Source: Patiria miniata (taxonomy: Eukaryota > Echinodermata > Asteroidea > Valvatida > Asterinidae). Taken from it: 64,000 nt of DNA. A model generated the notes under the pieces. It worked only from the letters and a program-made list of their open reading frames with translations. It was not told the DNA's origin and made no database searches. Positions 10,917 through 22,608 of the stretch are shown piece after piece (the stretch's first letter is position 1; every line of letters starts with the position of its first letter). The stretch is from NCBI RefSeq assembly GCF_015706575.1, contig NW_024037068.1, positions 2,108,001 through 2,172,000 on the forward strand, given 5' to 3'. A program made the translations under genes and the position numbers.

Positions 10917-11068
10917 CTAGAAGCAAGTGGATTTGCCATGGTCTTGATAATGTGCGTTGTAAGTTGACCGGTTCGCCTTAAAGCATAAGGCAGCAGCTTT
11001 GTCGCAGTTGCAGATTGCCTCAGCGCAGTTCTCGCCCACGTAGTACCACGGGTAGTCCGAGGCCCTCT
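10917..11068 (-). CDS. Right PLA2 exon 4: C-terminal half and stop
   Basis: 152 nt entering in phase 1 after a TTTCTGTTTCAG acceptor and ending at TAG (two more TAG codons follow). It encodes RASDYPWYYVGENCAEAICN and CDKAAALCFKANRSTYN, ending GKSTCF. It contains the CNCD active-site aspartate and one possible N-glycosylation site (NRS). Confidence 0.92.
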
Positions 11069-14000
11069 CTGAAACAGAAATAAAATTGCAATCGTGTCAG
11101 TGTTATTTCCGTCGACTATAACAATGATCGAGATGTAATGAAAATCAAAGGCCCAAGTTTTGATACTCGCAATAAAAACTCGACACCGTCTTGTGCATCG
11201 TAATGACACAAATGTTGTGTAACACAGCACATTCTTTAGATTCCCTGCAAACAGGACGCTGAGATACGCTGATGAGCTTCACAGAATCTTGTGAAGGAAG
11301 TGGCCTATGACCTATGTATAAAGCATTTGGCTGATACCGCAGTTAGACAATGCGCGCAAATGCTATCCGAAAACTTCCCATAGAAATGCACACATTCCAT
11401 ACCGGATGTGATTTTTGTTTCCATTGCGGACCATGTGGACACATTTTGAACGTCGCATATGCAATCATTGACCATCGTGAATTCGGAATGGAGCCTGGGC
11501 AAGTGACGGGAATTGCCAATTTACCACACAGATAAGTTTTACATATTTTTCTACATGCATTATAACGCTTTTCAACGAAAACAAGCATTTATCAATTGAA
11601 TAAAGAGTAATGAAATCAGTCTTAACGGCCGTTTGAAAACCTTGCAGGGGTCGTGGCCGTGATGACTTGCAGGTCCAGGTCACGCAAAATCCAACCAATC
11701 AGAGCGTAAATTCATCAGCGTATCCCAGCTTCCTGTTTGCAGGGCGGGGGTATCATCTGCCTGGGTTAATTTTACTCAAGAAAGGGTGAAAACTGAAGCT
11801 ACTCAAAATTGGATTGTTCTATAATCAATGGTTTGGGTTAGAATTTCCGTTAAATTCAACCAAAAATTGTGGTCATACAAGTCCAAATTTAATTTGGTCT
11901 TGTATGACCACAGCTTTTGGTTGAAATTAACGGAAATTTTAACCCAAACAATTGATTATAGAACAACCCAATTTTGGGTAGTTGCAGTTAAAATTAACCC
12001 ATAGGCAATTTTTCAGTACGAACGAAATTCTTTCTGTACATTTTGGAAATGTTACCGAAGGAGGGCGCAATTCACAAAGTAACACCGATCGAGTCAAAAT
12101 TTAATAAACGTAGAACGGTTTCCGAATAAGGATGACTGATTCAAATCAGAGATAGCAATCGGGTAAAATGAAGCATTGCAGAATCGAATATAGTGATGAA
12201 TCGATAAAAAGTTGGAATTGGGAAAATAAGTGACGAATTGGGTCCTCGTAGGCGGGAATAATATTTTGGAACTGGTCGTCTTCAAAGATTGGGCTTAAAC
12301 TTTCAAAAGACAGTCTCTCTTTCTCCTGAGCAAGCCACGAAGATGTTGATTTCAACAACACTCTCACATTCATTTAACTTACTTATCTTCAAAATTAGAT
12401 ATTGCACGTTTTAGACAATTGCCGTCCATCCAAGAGAGCAGATCGAACGTCTTTTGTCACGATGAATGGTCTAAAAGTGGCCATTTGCTTTTCTGCCAGC
12501 AGAAAACAGATTTCCATAAAAGCCTTCATACATACCGCAAGTGATGCTGGCGAGAGCGGTCCCACACCCGCTCTTGCTGTGTCTGTATGGGATCGTATAC
12601 CAGAGGGCGCTGCGCCAACACGGACTTTGCTCATAGCATCTGTCGTGAGTTTTACAGCAACTATACAGAGAAAAAGAAACACAAACCAAATAGCGTAATA
12701 GACCTTATGCGTACAACGGCCATCTTACAGGGTACTTTTTTGTTATTTTAATTCGGTAACAATGAATGTACTCAAAGTTCAGTTGTGCATATCCCAGCAA
12801 AACAAAGGCACTGCCCTCTAGGATGGCTGCTACGCACAAGGTCTATTAAGAGGAATAATGTGTGGTTACTATTGCAAACTACAATCAAAGTCGCTATAGT
12901 GCAGTAATCTGTGAATTTATGAAGCAAGAAGTTGATATTAATAAACACTGCTTTAAATTGTTAACACTCATCGAGCTAAAATACTCAAAAGGCCTTCTTC
13001 ACTTTAAAAAAATAATTCGGTGCAAATGAGAAATTTGTGATCAGTTGCCCAATGTTGGTCCACATACCAATTGCCGACACTGTCTCCGGTATTTTCTTCC
13101 CAATACTTTTGGTTGGTCAATACAGGTCGAAAAAAAATAGAATGGATTGAAGTCAACATTTTTAATTTTACTTTAGTCATCAATTCTCAAATATTTTCAA
13201 TAATTGTCTCGTTTTCTTTTCTTTCGAAATACCAACTTATTGCTCTTGATTAGATGGGTCAAGTCGGGAAAAATGTGCCAAGTCGGAATACAAATAAATG
13301 CAAAAGGAAATAGGGCGTTTTTACACACGTTGTCCGGATGTACTATTACCGTAAAATATCGCAGGTTTTTTTAGGTCAACTTTCCCGCTCTATAGAAAAG
13401 GCATTTTTATTTATCACAACTTAATACAAATGTCAGAAGAAGATACGCAGAAGTGTTACAGAGCCCTTATTGAAGTAAGGATGTGTAAGTGGAATCCCCA
13501 AAATATACTTTTCAAAAATAAAAATGTACTCAAATGTTGGAATAAATGTATTACACGGTAGGGATTAATGATTTAAGCAAATTAGGCACTCTTCCCAAAA
13601 GAATTTCAGGGTCACCCCTTCAAAATATCTTCCCTAAGGCTATAACAACATATTTGCCAAGTTTGGTGCTTTGGACCAGTTGGTCACGATCTTATCAGAA
13701 ATTGGGTCTAAGCCACCTGACTATCATGAGGGAAAAAGAATAGGCAGGAAAGTCGAAAATACAGACGCACACTTTGACACATGCTTAGCTTTGGAGAGTC
13801 CCAGACGGTGTATAATCTGTGCTCGCTCGGTCCAATATTTGAATATAATTTTGTAAATTTAGAAGAGAAATCGGTCCCCGGATAGGGCAATCATCAACCG
13901 ATGAAAAGTACATGGAAGCGCACATTATTAGAAACTATGCATACTTTGGTGATTTTAATCATAAATGGCATAAAGTTAATAATAATTTACTAAACTTGTA

Positions 14001-16082
14001 AAGTTTTGATATTGTTTATCAATTTATAATAACAAAAAATGGTCCCAGGTTATTTTGAACCGGGTACATGTGCTAGCAATGTAAATGCAGTGCCAGGGAA
14101 GTACCGAGCCTATAGAGACAACTATGTGCCATTACAACGTTACATAATTATATTAACCGATTGTGACCGCTTCTCAATAACCGACGCAAACCGCGGCAGC
14201 ACAAACCGACAACGTTGTGCCCCACGATCACTGCGCAAATATCGTTTCAACTGGTGCACATGTGGGTCGTTATTCCCTTGAATTTCAGTTTTATCAAAAA
14301 CATGTACATGTATTGAGAAAATCAAATCAACAACGCACACGCAGACTCCTGCAGCACATGTACATGCATGCGAATAAATTCAGCAAACTGTGGCGAGGCG
14401 TTGTGAACGAGATCCCGGTTGTGACCGCTAGATGATGATGAAGGCCTAATACTCGCTTTTGGTATTTTCAACCTATTTGCACTGCTAGCGACGTAGAGGG
14501 CGGACGAGTATACATCAGAAGTTTAATCCGGTGTCATATGAAAATCTGACTCGTATTAAAATCGGACTCTTTTTCCCTTTTATTGGTTAAACCCTCTCAC
14601 GTGACCGGTCCCCCTCCTAATTATCTATGCATGAGCATGCGCAATATCACCAATGAGTCCGTATTTCATAAAACCTAAATTCATGCTGCACCGGCTTTGG
14701 CAGGGATGAACCGTGAGGTGAAGCAGAAGCGGTAAGGTAAAGGAGATTTAAGTTATCCTCTCGAGTTTGGACATAAAAGGTGGCTTTTTTTTTTTGCCCC
14801 GCCCACCCTCCCCAGCAAGGTTGCTTGTTCGGACTCTGGTTTCTACGCTCGAATCTTTCTTCCCCATAGGCAGGGTGTGCATGGACTTATAAAAAGCCTA
14901 TAGGGTCATTTGCTTTTCATGCATATTGGTTGTTTCCAATAATAAAACGGGTAACACCACTCAAATTCTGTTGAAGTTTCAGCTCAGATGAAAGTACACT
15001 TTTCGAGAAAACAAAAACAATACACATGATCGCGACACACGATTTCGTCAATAGCACTCTTTTTTTCAAAAGTCAGTTAATATTAACTGATCGTTGGGAT
15101 TCACCTACAATAAATTTCACGGGGTGTACGGTACTAGTCTATAATCCAAGACTTAGTAAGCTTGTCGATAATTAGTCGGTATTTACTTTTCGGATAAATG
15201 CAAATGATATATGCCTTTAACAAACGATATTGGTAATATACGAGACATTTCGATGTACGGTACTTTATCACGGATAATTATGAGGGGGAAAAAGACATTT
15301 GGAGAGGACCACGTGTGGGTAAAATAAACGGAAATAAGTTTTGATGTGTTTGGTGTTTCCCCTTAAATTCTGTTTGTTTGTGTCATTACTGACCTCTTTG
15401 CGGCTGGCTTTGTATGAGAAAACAAAACTGTAGAAAGGGCCAAGTGCATGGGTAAAATAAACGGAAATAAATTTGGACGTGTTTGATGTTTCCTCTTAAA
15501 TGCCGTTCCTGTCATGTGACTAATTCCGTATGTCATGTAACTCCAATCTTTGCTGCTTTTTTTTAAAAAGTATTATCGATACATGTCACATGCCTCCCCT
15601 CAACCTTGAAGGGGGGGGGGGCGACAGACATGAAACCTTGTCGCCCCCAGTCGCCCCCTCCCCCCCCCCCCCCCCCCACTGAGATTTTGAGTTTCTAAAA
15701 AAAATATCATTGATCTACATGACGCCCCCCCCCCCCCCATGATATGTTCCAGCCCCCCCCCCCCAGCGCCCCCCCCCCATGAAAAATTCCTGGCGTATTA
15801 CACAGTAGGGATTAACGATTTATGCAAATTAGGCACCCTTCCCAAAAGAATTTCAGGTGTCACCCCTTCAAAATATCTTCTCTAAGGCTATAACAACATA
15901 TTTGCTAAGTTTGGTGCTTTGGACCAGTTGGTCACGATCTTGTCAAATATTGGGTCTAAGCCACCTGACTATATTGAAATTAGGTTTTTAACTTTAATAA
16001 TACAGTTTGTATGTTTATTCGTTGTTTAAGCGCCTTTAAGGTGGATTTTTCTGCGATTGTCTGCGCTGTATAAATTTTATTA

Positions 16083-16133
<51 letters not shown>

Positions 16134-19100
16134 CTTACGTGTCCGTTGCATCCAGCGGGTTGCCGCTACCCCCGACGCCACAGTGACACCCGTATCCGTT
16201 GTAGTCCCGTTGGAATGACCACAGATTCAACCCCGTAGTACACATCGACATCCGAGCAAACTGATCGATCGAGCGGAAGGTAACTGTGACGTTAAAGGAA
16301 CAAAGGATCATTTGCTTTTTGTGCATGAGCTTTTTAATTGAAGCAACAACATTGCACACAGTCTTATGCAAACATTCAAACAAACAAAAATGGGTCCATG
16401 GTGAAAAAAACCCTCTAACAGTGAAACTTTCACTGTTTTTAAAAGGGAATGTACATCATTGGCTTTTGCTGTAATTTACAGAAATGAACTATTTGAGGGG
16501 TAAGTATAATAGATCAAATATTGTTACACTGACAAATTTGAAGTTTTGTGTTTGAAAATGCTGGAAAAACCAGGAAAAACAAAAATGTTCAAGTAGTCTG
16601 GCTCCCTGACTCCACTTAAGATAAAATGCATCAATTTATGAACATGGAACCAATAACAAACAAAATTTGGACTGAAAAAAGGGTAAATTTGGAGCAGTAG
16701 TTGAAAAATAGTCAGGTTTTTCCAACGGTGGTCGGCCGACCACCGTTGGAAATTTATACAAAATACCACTTTTCTTGGAAATGACTTCACACCAGGTGCC
16801 ATAATTTTACAGGATGCTTCAGACTTTCATTTACCAACATCCTAGTAAGCTATTTCGTAAAAAATTGGTTGTTTTGTTTTCCAATGTTTGCAAATGTTGT
16901 ATTTCCCTTTAAGTGTCATAAGGCAGTGTTTTGAGACATTGTAATAAGACATGATAATGTAGTAATTGTTTTCGTCCTAACGATAACATGTTCAAGTTGA
17001 GAAATTTCACAGTGTATTTGGAACCGTCCCTATATCTTCACCCTTAACAAAGTTTTTCTCAGTAATACGGTAATTACCGTAGGGGCAAATCCGTGGATTG
17101 TTGCGGACAGGCGGACATAGGTTATTATTATTATTACTATTATTGTTATGGTTTGTTTGTGTGTCAGGGCAGGGGGGTCGACCCCCAAACCCCCCTCTGG
17201 ATCCGCGCCTGTACCGTATATACCAGGTTCCTAAGGGCTCATTTCAATGGCAATTCCGGGACGAGGTCCGGATAAGTTGCGAACATTGAATCGGGTATAA
17301 ATTGCAGGAATCTGAACAACTTTCCCGCAATTTTCCTACAATGAAGTTATCAGTATTGTTGAGTCAAGTAGTTGCATAAAGAAACTTTTCCCGGAATCTG
17401 TCCAGGAGAAATGCAGAGTTAAGTGAGCGATTCTCAGAACTTGTCCGGAAATCGTCCCGGAAAATTCAGACTGGACGGGCCTTAATTTCCTGTCTGTAGT
17501 TGCATCATAAAGTGGTGCTTAGTGAATTTAATCCAATGTTATATCTGTTACTGTGGAAACACCGGGAAAATAGGTCTACAATAAAAGCGGGAACATTGTG
17601 GAATCCAGACAGTACAATCAAGTAATATCACTCCGACAATCGGTACTTTTGGATTTTACTGTCTTAGATTGAGCGTCTTGTGGTTAACACTTTTGCTTTT
17701 CCTTTTCCTTTTTTTTGAGTAAAGATTCAGGGGTAATCTTTTGAGAGAAAGTACGCGTTTCAAAACATGATTTTCGCCAAAAAAAGAAGGAAGTGTGTAA
17801 CTTTTCCCAAGTTTAAAAGTGGAGTATATTTTGTCATTTGTGCATATTGTTTTTCGTTTGAAGAAACAACAAATGCTACATATCTAAAGAATGATGCTTA
17901 ACAACTAACCTGACGAAGTTTTAGTTTAGTGAATGTTGTATAGTGCGAAAAAACAATTCTAGGATCTCGATTTCAGTTCAACAGTTGCCGAGTCATGTTT
18001 TGACGGAATTGCCGGAAATCAGCGTCCGGCACACGTTCTAATTCACCTAACGTCGTCCCCGGTGCTTACTTTATTGCCAACATCGTTTCCAATAGTAAGC
18101 CCTGGATAGGAAACTTTCTTCCTGTATCCTGATTCGATACCGCAATTGGCCAGAAAAGGATTTATATCGTGTACTTGGTGTTGTTATTCACAACGTGCAG
18201 TACGTGTTTTCGCAATCATTCGTCCATGCCTTCTCGAAAATATTCATTTTCTTTCCAATTTGTTCATATTAATATGAAATGCGATACTGCATGTGTTATC
18301 TCGATAAGATCGTAACAGTTTAATCCAAATAAATCGTGTTTTCGTAACTCACGCCATGCTCGCGCTGCGACGAATGGATTCTGTTTTTACCCCAGACACC
18401 GCATACAAAAACAAACGCAAATGTAACGCACAGGCAGGCACTAGACTAGTCCTAATTTGCATACGTGTTCAAAAATCTTCCACATGCAAATGATCCAATA
18501 CTAGGGCGAGAGAGCAGCTAGTGGTGGGCGCGTACTGCTCGACACCCTGGGGACGAGGTTGTAATTCACCCGATTGCAGCTACGCAATTTCACGCACTGA
18601 AACGACACAGTCGCGCGTGTGTGCGTTGTGTCAACGCTTGCACCCACCCTATCACGGCTTCGCCGAATTAAAAACGAACTTCTAGTAAACGGAAATTTCC
18701 AAAAATGGGTCACTAGACACATCTTTGGAAATTGCCTTTTTTTATTGTTTTCTTCAAAATGACAGCATGCCAGAAAGAATAACTTTACAGGGAGTTTAGT
18801 GCCACTATTTTTAAACCAAGTATAGCTTTTCAACGATAATTTTGAGAGCTACTTTTTGGACAGCTGCAAATATAATGAAAAGTGTATTTGAACTTTGCAG
18901 GAAATTTATTGTTCTGTTTTAGGGGGAGTATGGGAGGGGGATATAATCATAATGAGAAGATCGTGTCGAAATGATAAGTGTCAAATGAAATAAAGATATC
19001 AATATACAATTTAAAAACTATTGACCCCAAACATAACTTAAAATCACTCCTCAAACTGCAAATTCTGTGTTTTTTTTGTGAAGGAAAAGGTTCTTTCAGG

Positions 19101-19264
19101 AAAACAGTGAATTTTGATCTCGTAAACTCAACTGAACGTAAAGGCTACTTACCACCCTCATCAGCGCGCTTAGCCGGCACACCAGCCTCAACCAGGCCGA
19201 AACCACTGCCACACAGACACACAAGCAGAGCCGAAACAAACACAGTGCCACACAAACTGGCCAT
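10917..19264 (-). CDS. Secretory phospholipase A2, right copy, complete (177 aa)
   Basis: Four exons join in phase (19153-19264, 16139-16283, 12536-12660, 10917-11068). The predicted protein has a signal peptide (about residues 1-26), a propeptide ending near AKRADEG, the Ca2+ loop YGCHCGVGGSGNPLDATD (about 65-82), the catalytic pair in TCCKTHDRCYEQ, and the second Asp in CNCDKAAALC. I count 14 cysteines in the mature part, enough for the seven disulfides of group I/II enzymes. The early Cys (SMC) and lack of a C-terminal extension favour group I. The family cleaves the sn-2 acyl chain of phospholipids outside the cell or in the gut. Exons 1-2 lie in the right segmental copy and exons 3-4 lie outside it. 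The breakpoint is 116 bp upstream of exon 3. Intron 3 contains a hairpin MITE. Confidence 0.92.
11762..12001. mobile_element. Long hairpin (foldback MITE) in PLA2 intron 3
   Basis: Arms of about 115 bp pair along almost their full length, from TGGGTTAATTTTAC at the left to GTAAAATTAACCCA at the right (with one or two gaps). The loop is near 11890-11900. Paired inner words include TTGTGGTCATACAAG with CTTGTATGACCACAG. No coding capacity. Confidence 0.75.
12002..12535. other. Intron 3 of the right PLA2 gene, remaining part
   Basis: No further feature recognised. Open frames on the minus strand at 12094-12373 have no known domain. Confidence 0.4.
12536..12660 (-). CDS. Right PLA2 exon 3: catalytic His-Asp
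   Basis: 125 nt, phase 2 in and phase 1 out, between a TTTTTCTCTGTATAG acceptor and a GTATG donor. It encodes CCKTHDRCYEQSPCWRSALW and ends SGCGTALASITC. The CCxxHDxCY motif is the family's catalytic signature. Confidence 0.93.
13553..13724 (+). repeat. About 170-bp dispersed repeat, copy 3
   Basis: Counterpart of 1453-1622 in the right segmental copy, with a handful of substitutions. Confidence 0.8.
15306..15502 (+). repeat. Tandem repeat of about 125 bp, two units
   Basis: Counterpart of 3207-3525 with one full and one diverged unit. Confidence 0.75.
15610..15795. repeat. G- and C-homopolymer-rich element, second copy
   Basis: Same words as 3744-3957 with different homopolymer lengths, including a C-run of more than 15 near 15660. 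Confidence 0.8.
15800..15972 (+). repeat. About 170-bp dispersed repeat, copy 4
   Basis: Counterpart of 3961-4133 in the right segmental copy. Confidence 0.8.
16026..16133 (+). mobile_element. Retroposon 3' tail with expanded (ATT)n
   Basis: Same tail as 4185-4264, but the ATT tract has grown to about 17-18 triplets. On the minus strand it starts within a few bases of the exon 2 donor of the right PLA2 gene. Confidence 0.6.
16139..16283 (-). CDS. Right PLA2 exon 2: mature N-terminus and Ca2+ loop
   Basis: 145 nt with the same acceptor tract and GTAAG donor as the left copy. Encodes RSIDQFARMSMCTTGLNLWS and DYNGYGCHCGVGGSGNPLD. The glycines and cysteines of the loop are kept. Changes from the left copy fall in the first helix and at two loop positions (Tyr to His, Tyr to Val). 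Confidence 0.92.
16733..17810. repeat. 1.08-kb block present only in the right copy
   Basis: The left copy reads straight from CAACGGTGG to TTTAAAAGTGG where this block stands. At its left junction a perfect 34-bp palindrome (16719-16752, centre GGTCGGCCGACC) inverts flanking sequence into the block. Inside are a short ATT microsatellite at 17118-17145 and the MITE at 17232-17487. It lies in PLA2 intron 1. Confidence 0.75.
17232..17487. mobile_element. MITE of the GGGCCYGTCTCAAT family, copy 1
   Basis: Diverged copy whose ends (AAGGGCTCATTTCAATGG and GACTGGACGGGCCTTAA) are inverse. The body shares CTGAACAACTTTCCCGCAA and GAAGTTATCAGTATT with 55126-55368 and 59069-59215. Confidence 0.65.
18086..18640. 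repeat. 0.55-kb block present only in the right copy
   Basis: Stands between CCAACATCG and CACCCACCCTATC, which are adjacent in the left copy. No terminal repeat or coding capacity seen. It could be an insertion here or a deletion in the left copy. Confidence 0.65.
19153..19264 (-). CDS. Right PLA2 exon 1: signal peptide and propeptide
   Basis: 112 nt encoding MASLCGTVFVSALLVCLCGS and a propeptide with AKRADEG, ending in phase 1 at GTAAG. Same ATG as the left copy. Confidence 0.9.
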
Positions 19265-19343
19265 CACGATGATCAGCTTAACAGATTTCTTACTATACTC
19301 GATGTTCAGTCTGTTAATAACTTCTGTGACTTGAACGACGTAG

Positions 19344-19350
19344 TTTTATA
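19344..19350 (-). promoter_or_regulatory. TATA box of the right PLA2 copy
   Basis: TATAAAA on the minus strand, about 80 bp upstream of the ATG, conserved with the left copy. Confidence 0.7.
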
Positions 19351-19760
19351 CTCAGGTTGCTGGTAGCGAACATCCGGCGCTAAGAGGATGCAATTTTAGT
19401 ATTTCTATTTGAAGAGTAGTGCATGGTGTACTTCGAAATGGAAAAACATTTAACGGTCGTTGTCTATGACGTTTTTCGGGGCAAAAGAGGGAATTTCCCA
19501 TGTGCCGTCATGGCACTCTCCCAACATAAGTTCATCCATCATGCCAAATAATGTTCAATGATTTACGGTTTCTTGTCTAATCAGGTTCGAATCCATCTCG
19601 ATGCCGAAGGAAGAGTCGCCAAACCACCGATGATTGGCTGAATTGGGGAGGAAGAATTCCAACCTCTCACTCATCACTTCAAAGCCGTTTTCATCTTTTT
19701 TCCCCCCGAAGATTATATCAAACCATATGTATGTATCAGTTTAACATCATACTGTTTGAA

Positions 19761-20110
19761 CAGTCACAGACAGTCAAAAATTTCATCCAGTTCCCCTGCC
19801 ATGCCTTTATACACAGGCTAGCCACACCAACAGTCAGATCATAATTATTCGAAGCAAGCACTGTACTAGTCAAATTCAGTCAACAGATAAAGCAGGCAAC
19901 TGGTAGGCACAACTGGCTTATAAATCACACACAGTCAAAGCATAGCTGTGTCAAGTTACATAAACAGTCACTCACAGTCAAATTTCCCGCACGAATTTTC
20001 CCGACGCGTTTCGTCTCTTCCGAACAATCGCATTACGTATCGACAGGGAGCACTAATAACCGTTAAAAACAGTCACTTGACTTATTTTGACTGAAAGGAC
20101 AACTTTTCCT
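19761..20110. repeat. CAGTCA-rich repeat, copy 1
   Basis: Starts CAGTCACAGACAGTCAAAA and ends TTTTGACTGAAAGGACAA. CAGTCA or TGACTG recurs within it. Copies at 21643-21962 and, well outside the array, at 57791-58073 show it is an independent dispersed family. Confidence 0.75.
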
Positions 20111-20489
20111 AATTATATAGGAAAAGCTCTCTTTTTTTCGGAACAAATGTGTTACTTTCTGTGTTTTAATATTCATATTCACATACCCATTGTCATGAGT
20201 GAGTAAAAGCTACGTCGATTGTAAGATGATTTGCTTTAATAGTAAATGGCTATACTGCCTATCACAACAGTGATGTGTTCTCCAATGGTATATTAATTTT
20301 ATTTTCAGCTGTGAAGATACAATTGTCCAAAGTGCACAACCAGCGATCACATAGGATACACAGGCGTAAAGTTAATTAAATATACCATACGTACGGTATC
20401 TTGTTTAACATCTGAACTTTGGGGAAGTCAAGTGCCGCTGTGTCAATATACACATTTTATTTTATTTTTTATTTCTTTCTGTTAATGAA

Positions 20490-20740
20490 ACCAAGGATTC
20501 CTCAAAAGTGCCCTAAGCACTGTAGCTCGAAAGCCTGAAGAAACCTGTAGTGAGAAGACAATGAGAAGAAATCACAGTTTTAGAGGTGGGAGGAAAAGCC
20601 CAGATGAATATTCTGAGAAAAAACCACGGAATCAGGTAGGGACTGAAAACCCAATCCACATATTGGCCCCGGCGGGATTCGAACCCGGGGCACAGCGGTG
20701 GATGGCGAGGAAAGTACCGCTACGCCAACCCTGACTCCCC
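20490..20740 (-). mobile_element. tRNA-derived SINE, copy in unit a
   Basis: On the minus strand an A-box-like TTGGCGTAGCGG and a B-box GGGTTCGAATCC sit about 45 bp apart, followed by a body (GGATTGGGTTTTCAGTCCC). The second copy is at 22352-22608. Confidence 0.7.
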
Positions 20741-21642
20741 TTTTCTGTTGACAAAGGAAAAACGTGCCTTGGAGATGTCAGATCCAGGATTTTTTCTAGA
20801 TGAATTTTTGTTTAAGATATATAAATAACCATGTTTTGACCAGGAGGACCACCTTCTATCAACTCTTGGAAAGAAAACCAATGAAATATATATGAGGAAC
20901 AGAACACGTTGTTCGAAACGTCGACTAAGCGCCGCAGGTCATATCCAGATATGCACAAACTTGCACGGTGCGTGTAACCGCCAATCTTCCAACTTAAGTT
21001 TCTCCACCATGTAAAGGTCCAAAGTCTTGAAATCTAAAAGGCTTTTTAAAATATTTTTGGCCCATATACTCATTCAACGACGTACGGTCTCTTGGCTAAA
21101 ACATCTGAACTTTGCGGTAGTCAAGTGCCGCTGTTTCAATATAAACAACATTCTGTTGACAAAGGAAAAACGTGCCTTGGTGATGATCCATGATTTTTTT
21201 CTTGGGGAAAAAGGGTTTTTAAGTTATGCATGAAATAACAATGTTATGCTATCCTCCATCCGCCTTTGAAAGAAAACCAATGAAACATCTCCTGAAGACC
21301 AGAACACATTGTTGATGTTCGAAACGTCGACGTCGACTAAACACTGCAGTGGGCTTTTTTCGGAGCAAAAGAGGGGATTTCCCATGTGCCGTCATGGCAC
21401 TCTCCCAACATAAGTTCATCCATCCTGCCAAATAATGTTCAATGATTTACGGTTTCTTGTCTAATCGGGTTCGAATCCATCTCGATGCCGAAGGAAGAGT
21501 CGCCAAACCACCGATGATTGGCTGACTTGGGGAGGAAGAATTCCAACCTCTCACTCATCACTTCAAAGCCGTTTTCATCTTTTTTCCCCGAAGATTAAAT
21601 CAAACCTTATGTATGTATTAGTTTAACCTCATACTGTCTGAA

Positions 21643-21962
21643 GAGTCACAGACAGTCAAAAATTTCATCCAGTTCCCCTGCCATACCTTTATACACAGGC
21701 TAACCACCACCAAGCACTGTACTAGTCAAATTCAGTCAACAGATAAAACAGGCAACTGGTATGCACAACTGGCTTATAAATCACACACAGTCAAAGCATA
21801 GCTGTGTCAAGTTACATAAACAGTCACACACAGTCAAATTTCCCGCACGAATTTTCCCGACGCGTTTCGTCTCTTCCGAACAACCGCATTACCTATAGAC
21901 AGGGAGCACTAATAACTGCTAAAAACAGTCACTTGACTTATTTTGACTGAAAGGACAACTTT
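21643..21962. repeat. CAGTCA-rich repeat, copy 2
   Basis: Counterpart of 19761-20110 in unit b, with a deletion of about 30 bp near 21712. Confidence 0.75.
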
Positions 21963-22351
21963 TCCTAATTATATAGGAAAAGCTCTCTTGTTTCGGAACA
22001 AATGTGTTACTTTCTGTGTTTTAATATTCATATTCACATACCCATTGTCATGAGTGAGTAAAAGCTACGTCGATTGTAAGATGATTTGCTTTAATAGTAA
22101 ATGGCTATACTGCCTGGCCTATCACAACAGTGATGTGTTCTCCAATGGTATATTAAAAAAAAATTCAGCTGTGAAGATACAATTATCCAAAAGTGCACAA
22201 CCAATGATCACATAGGATACACAGGCGTAAAGTTATTTAAATATACCATACGTACGGTATCTTGTTTAACATCGGAACTTTGGGGAAGTCAAGTGCCGGT
22301 GTATCAATATACACATTTTATTTTATTTTTTATTTCTTTCTGGTAATGAAA

Positions 22352-22608
22352 CCAAGGATTCCTCAAAAGTGCCCTAAGCACTGAAGCTCGAAAGCCTGAA
22401 GAAGCCTGTAGAGAGAAGACAATGAGAAGAAATTACAGTTTTAGAGGTGGGAGGAAAAGCCCAGATGCATATTCTGAGGAAAACCCACGGAATCAGGTAG
22501 GGACTGAAAACCCAATCCACATATTGGCCCCGGCGGGTTTCGAACCCGGGTCACAGCGGTGGATGGCGAGCTCGCGAGGAAAGTACCGCTACGCCAACCT
22601 GAATCCCC
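22352..22608 (-). mobile_element. tRNA-derived SINE, copy in unit b
   Basis: B-box GGGTTCGAAACC on the minus strand and the same body as the unit a copy. A short AGCTCGCG insertion lies in the tRNA-like head. Confidence 0.7.

Larger units (their letters stand above)
12776..19470 (+). repeat. Segmental duplication, right copy
   Basis: Direct duplicate of 679-6076, about 12.1 kb away. It carries two blocks absent from the left copy (16733-17810 and 18086-18640) and lacks a roughly 50-bp piece found near 4770-4825. Its right edge abuts the first unit of the tandem array at 19472. Both copies contain PLA2 exons 1-2. Confidence 0.93.
19472..21354 (+). repeat. Tandem array unit a
   Basis: First unit, starting TTTTTCGGGGCAAAAGAGGG and ending ACACTGCAGTGGGC. 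It contains the CAGTCA element (19761-20110), a tRNA-derived SINE (minus, 20490-20740) and two similar sub-blocks around TTCTGTTGACAAAGGAAAAA. No host gene. Confidence 0.85.
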
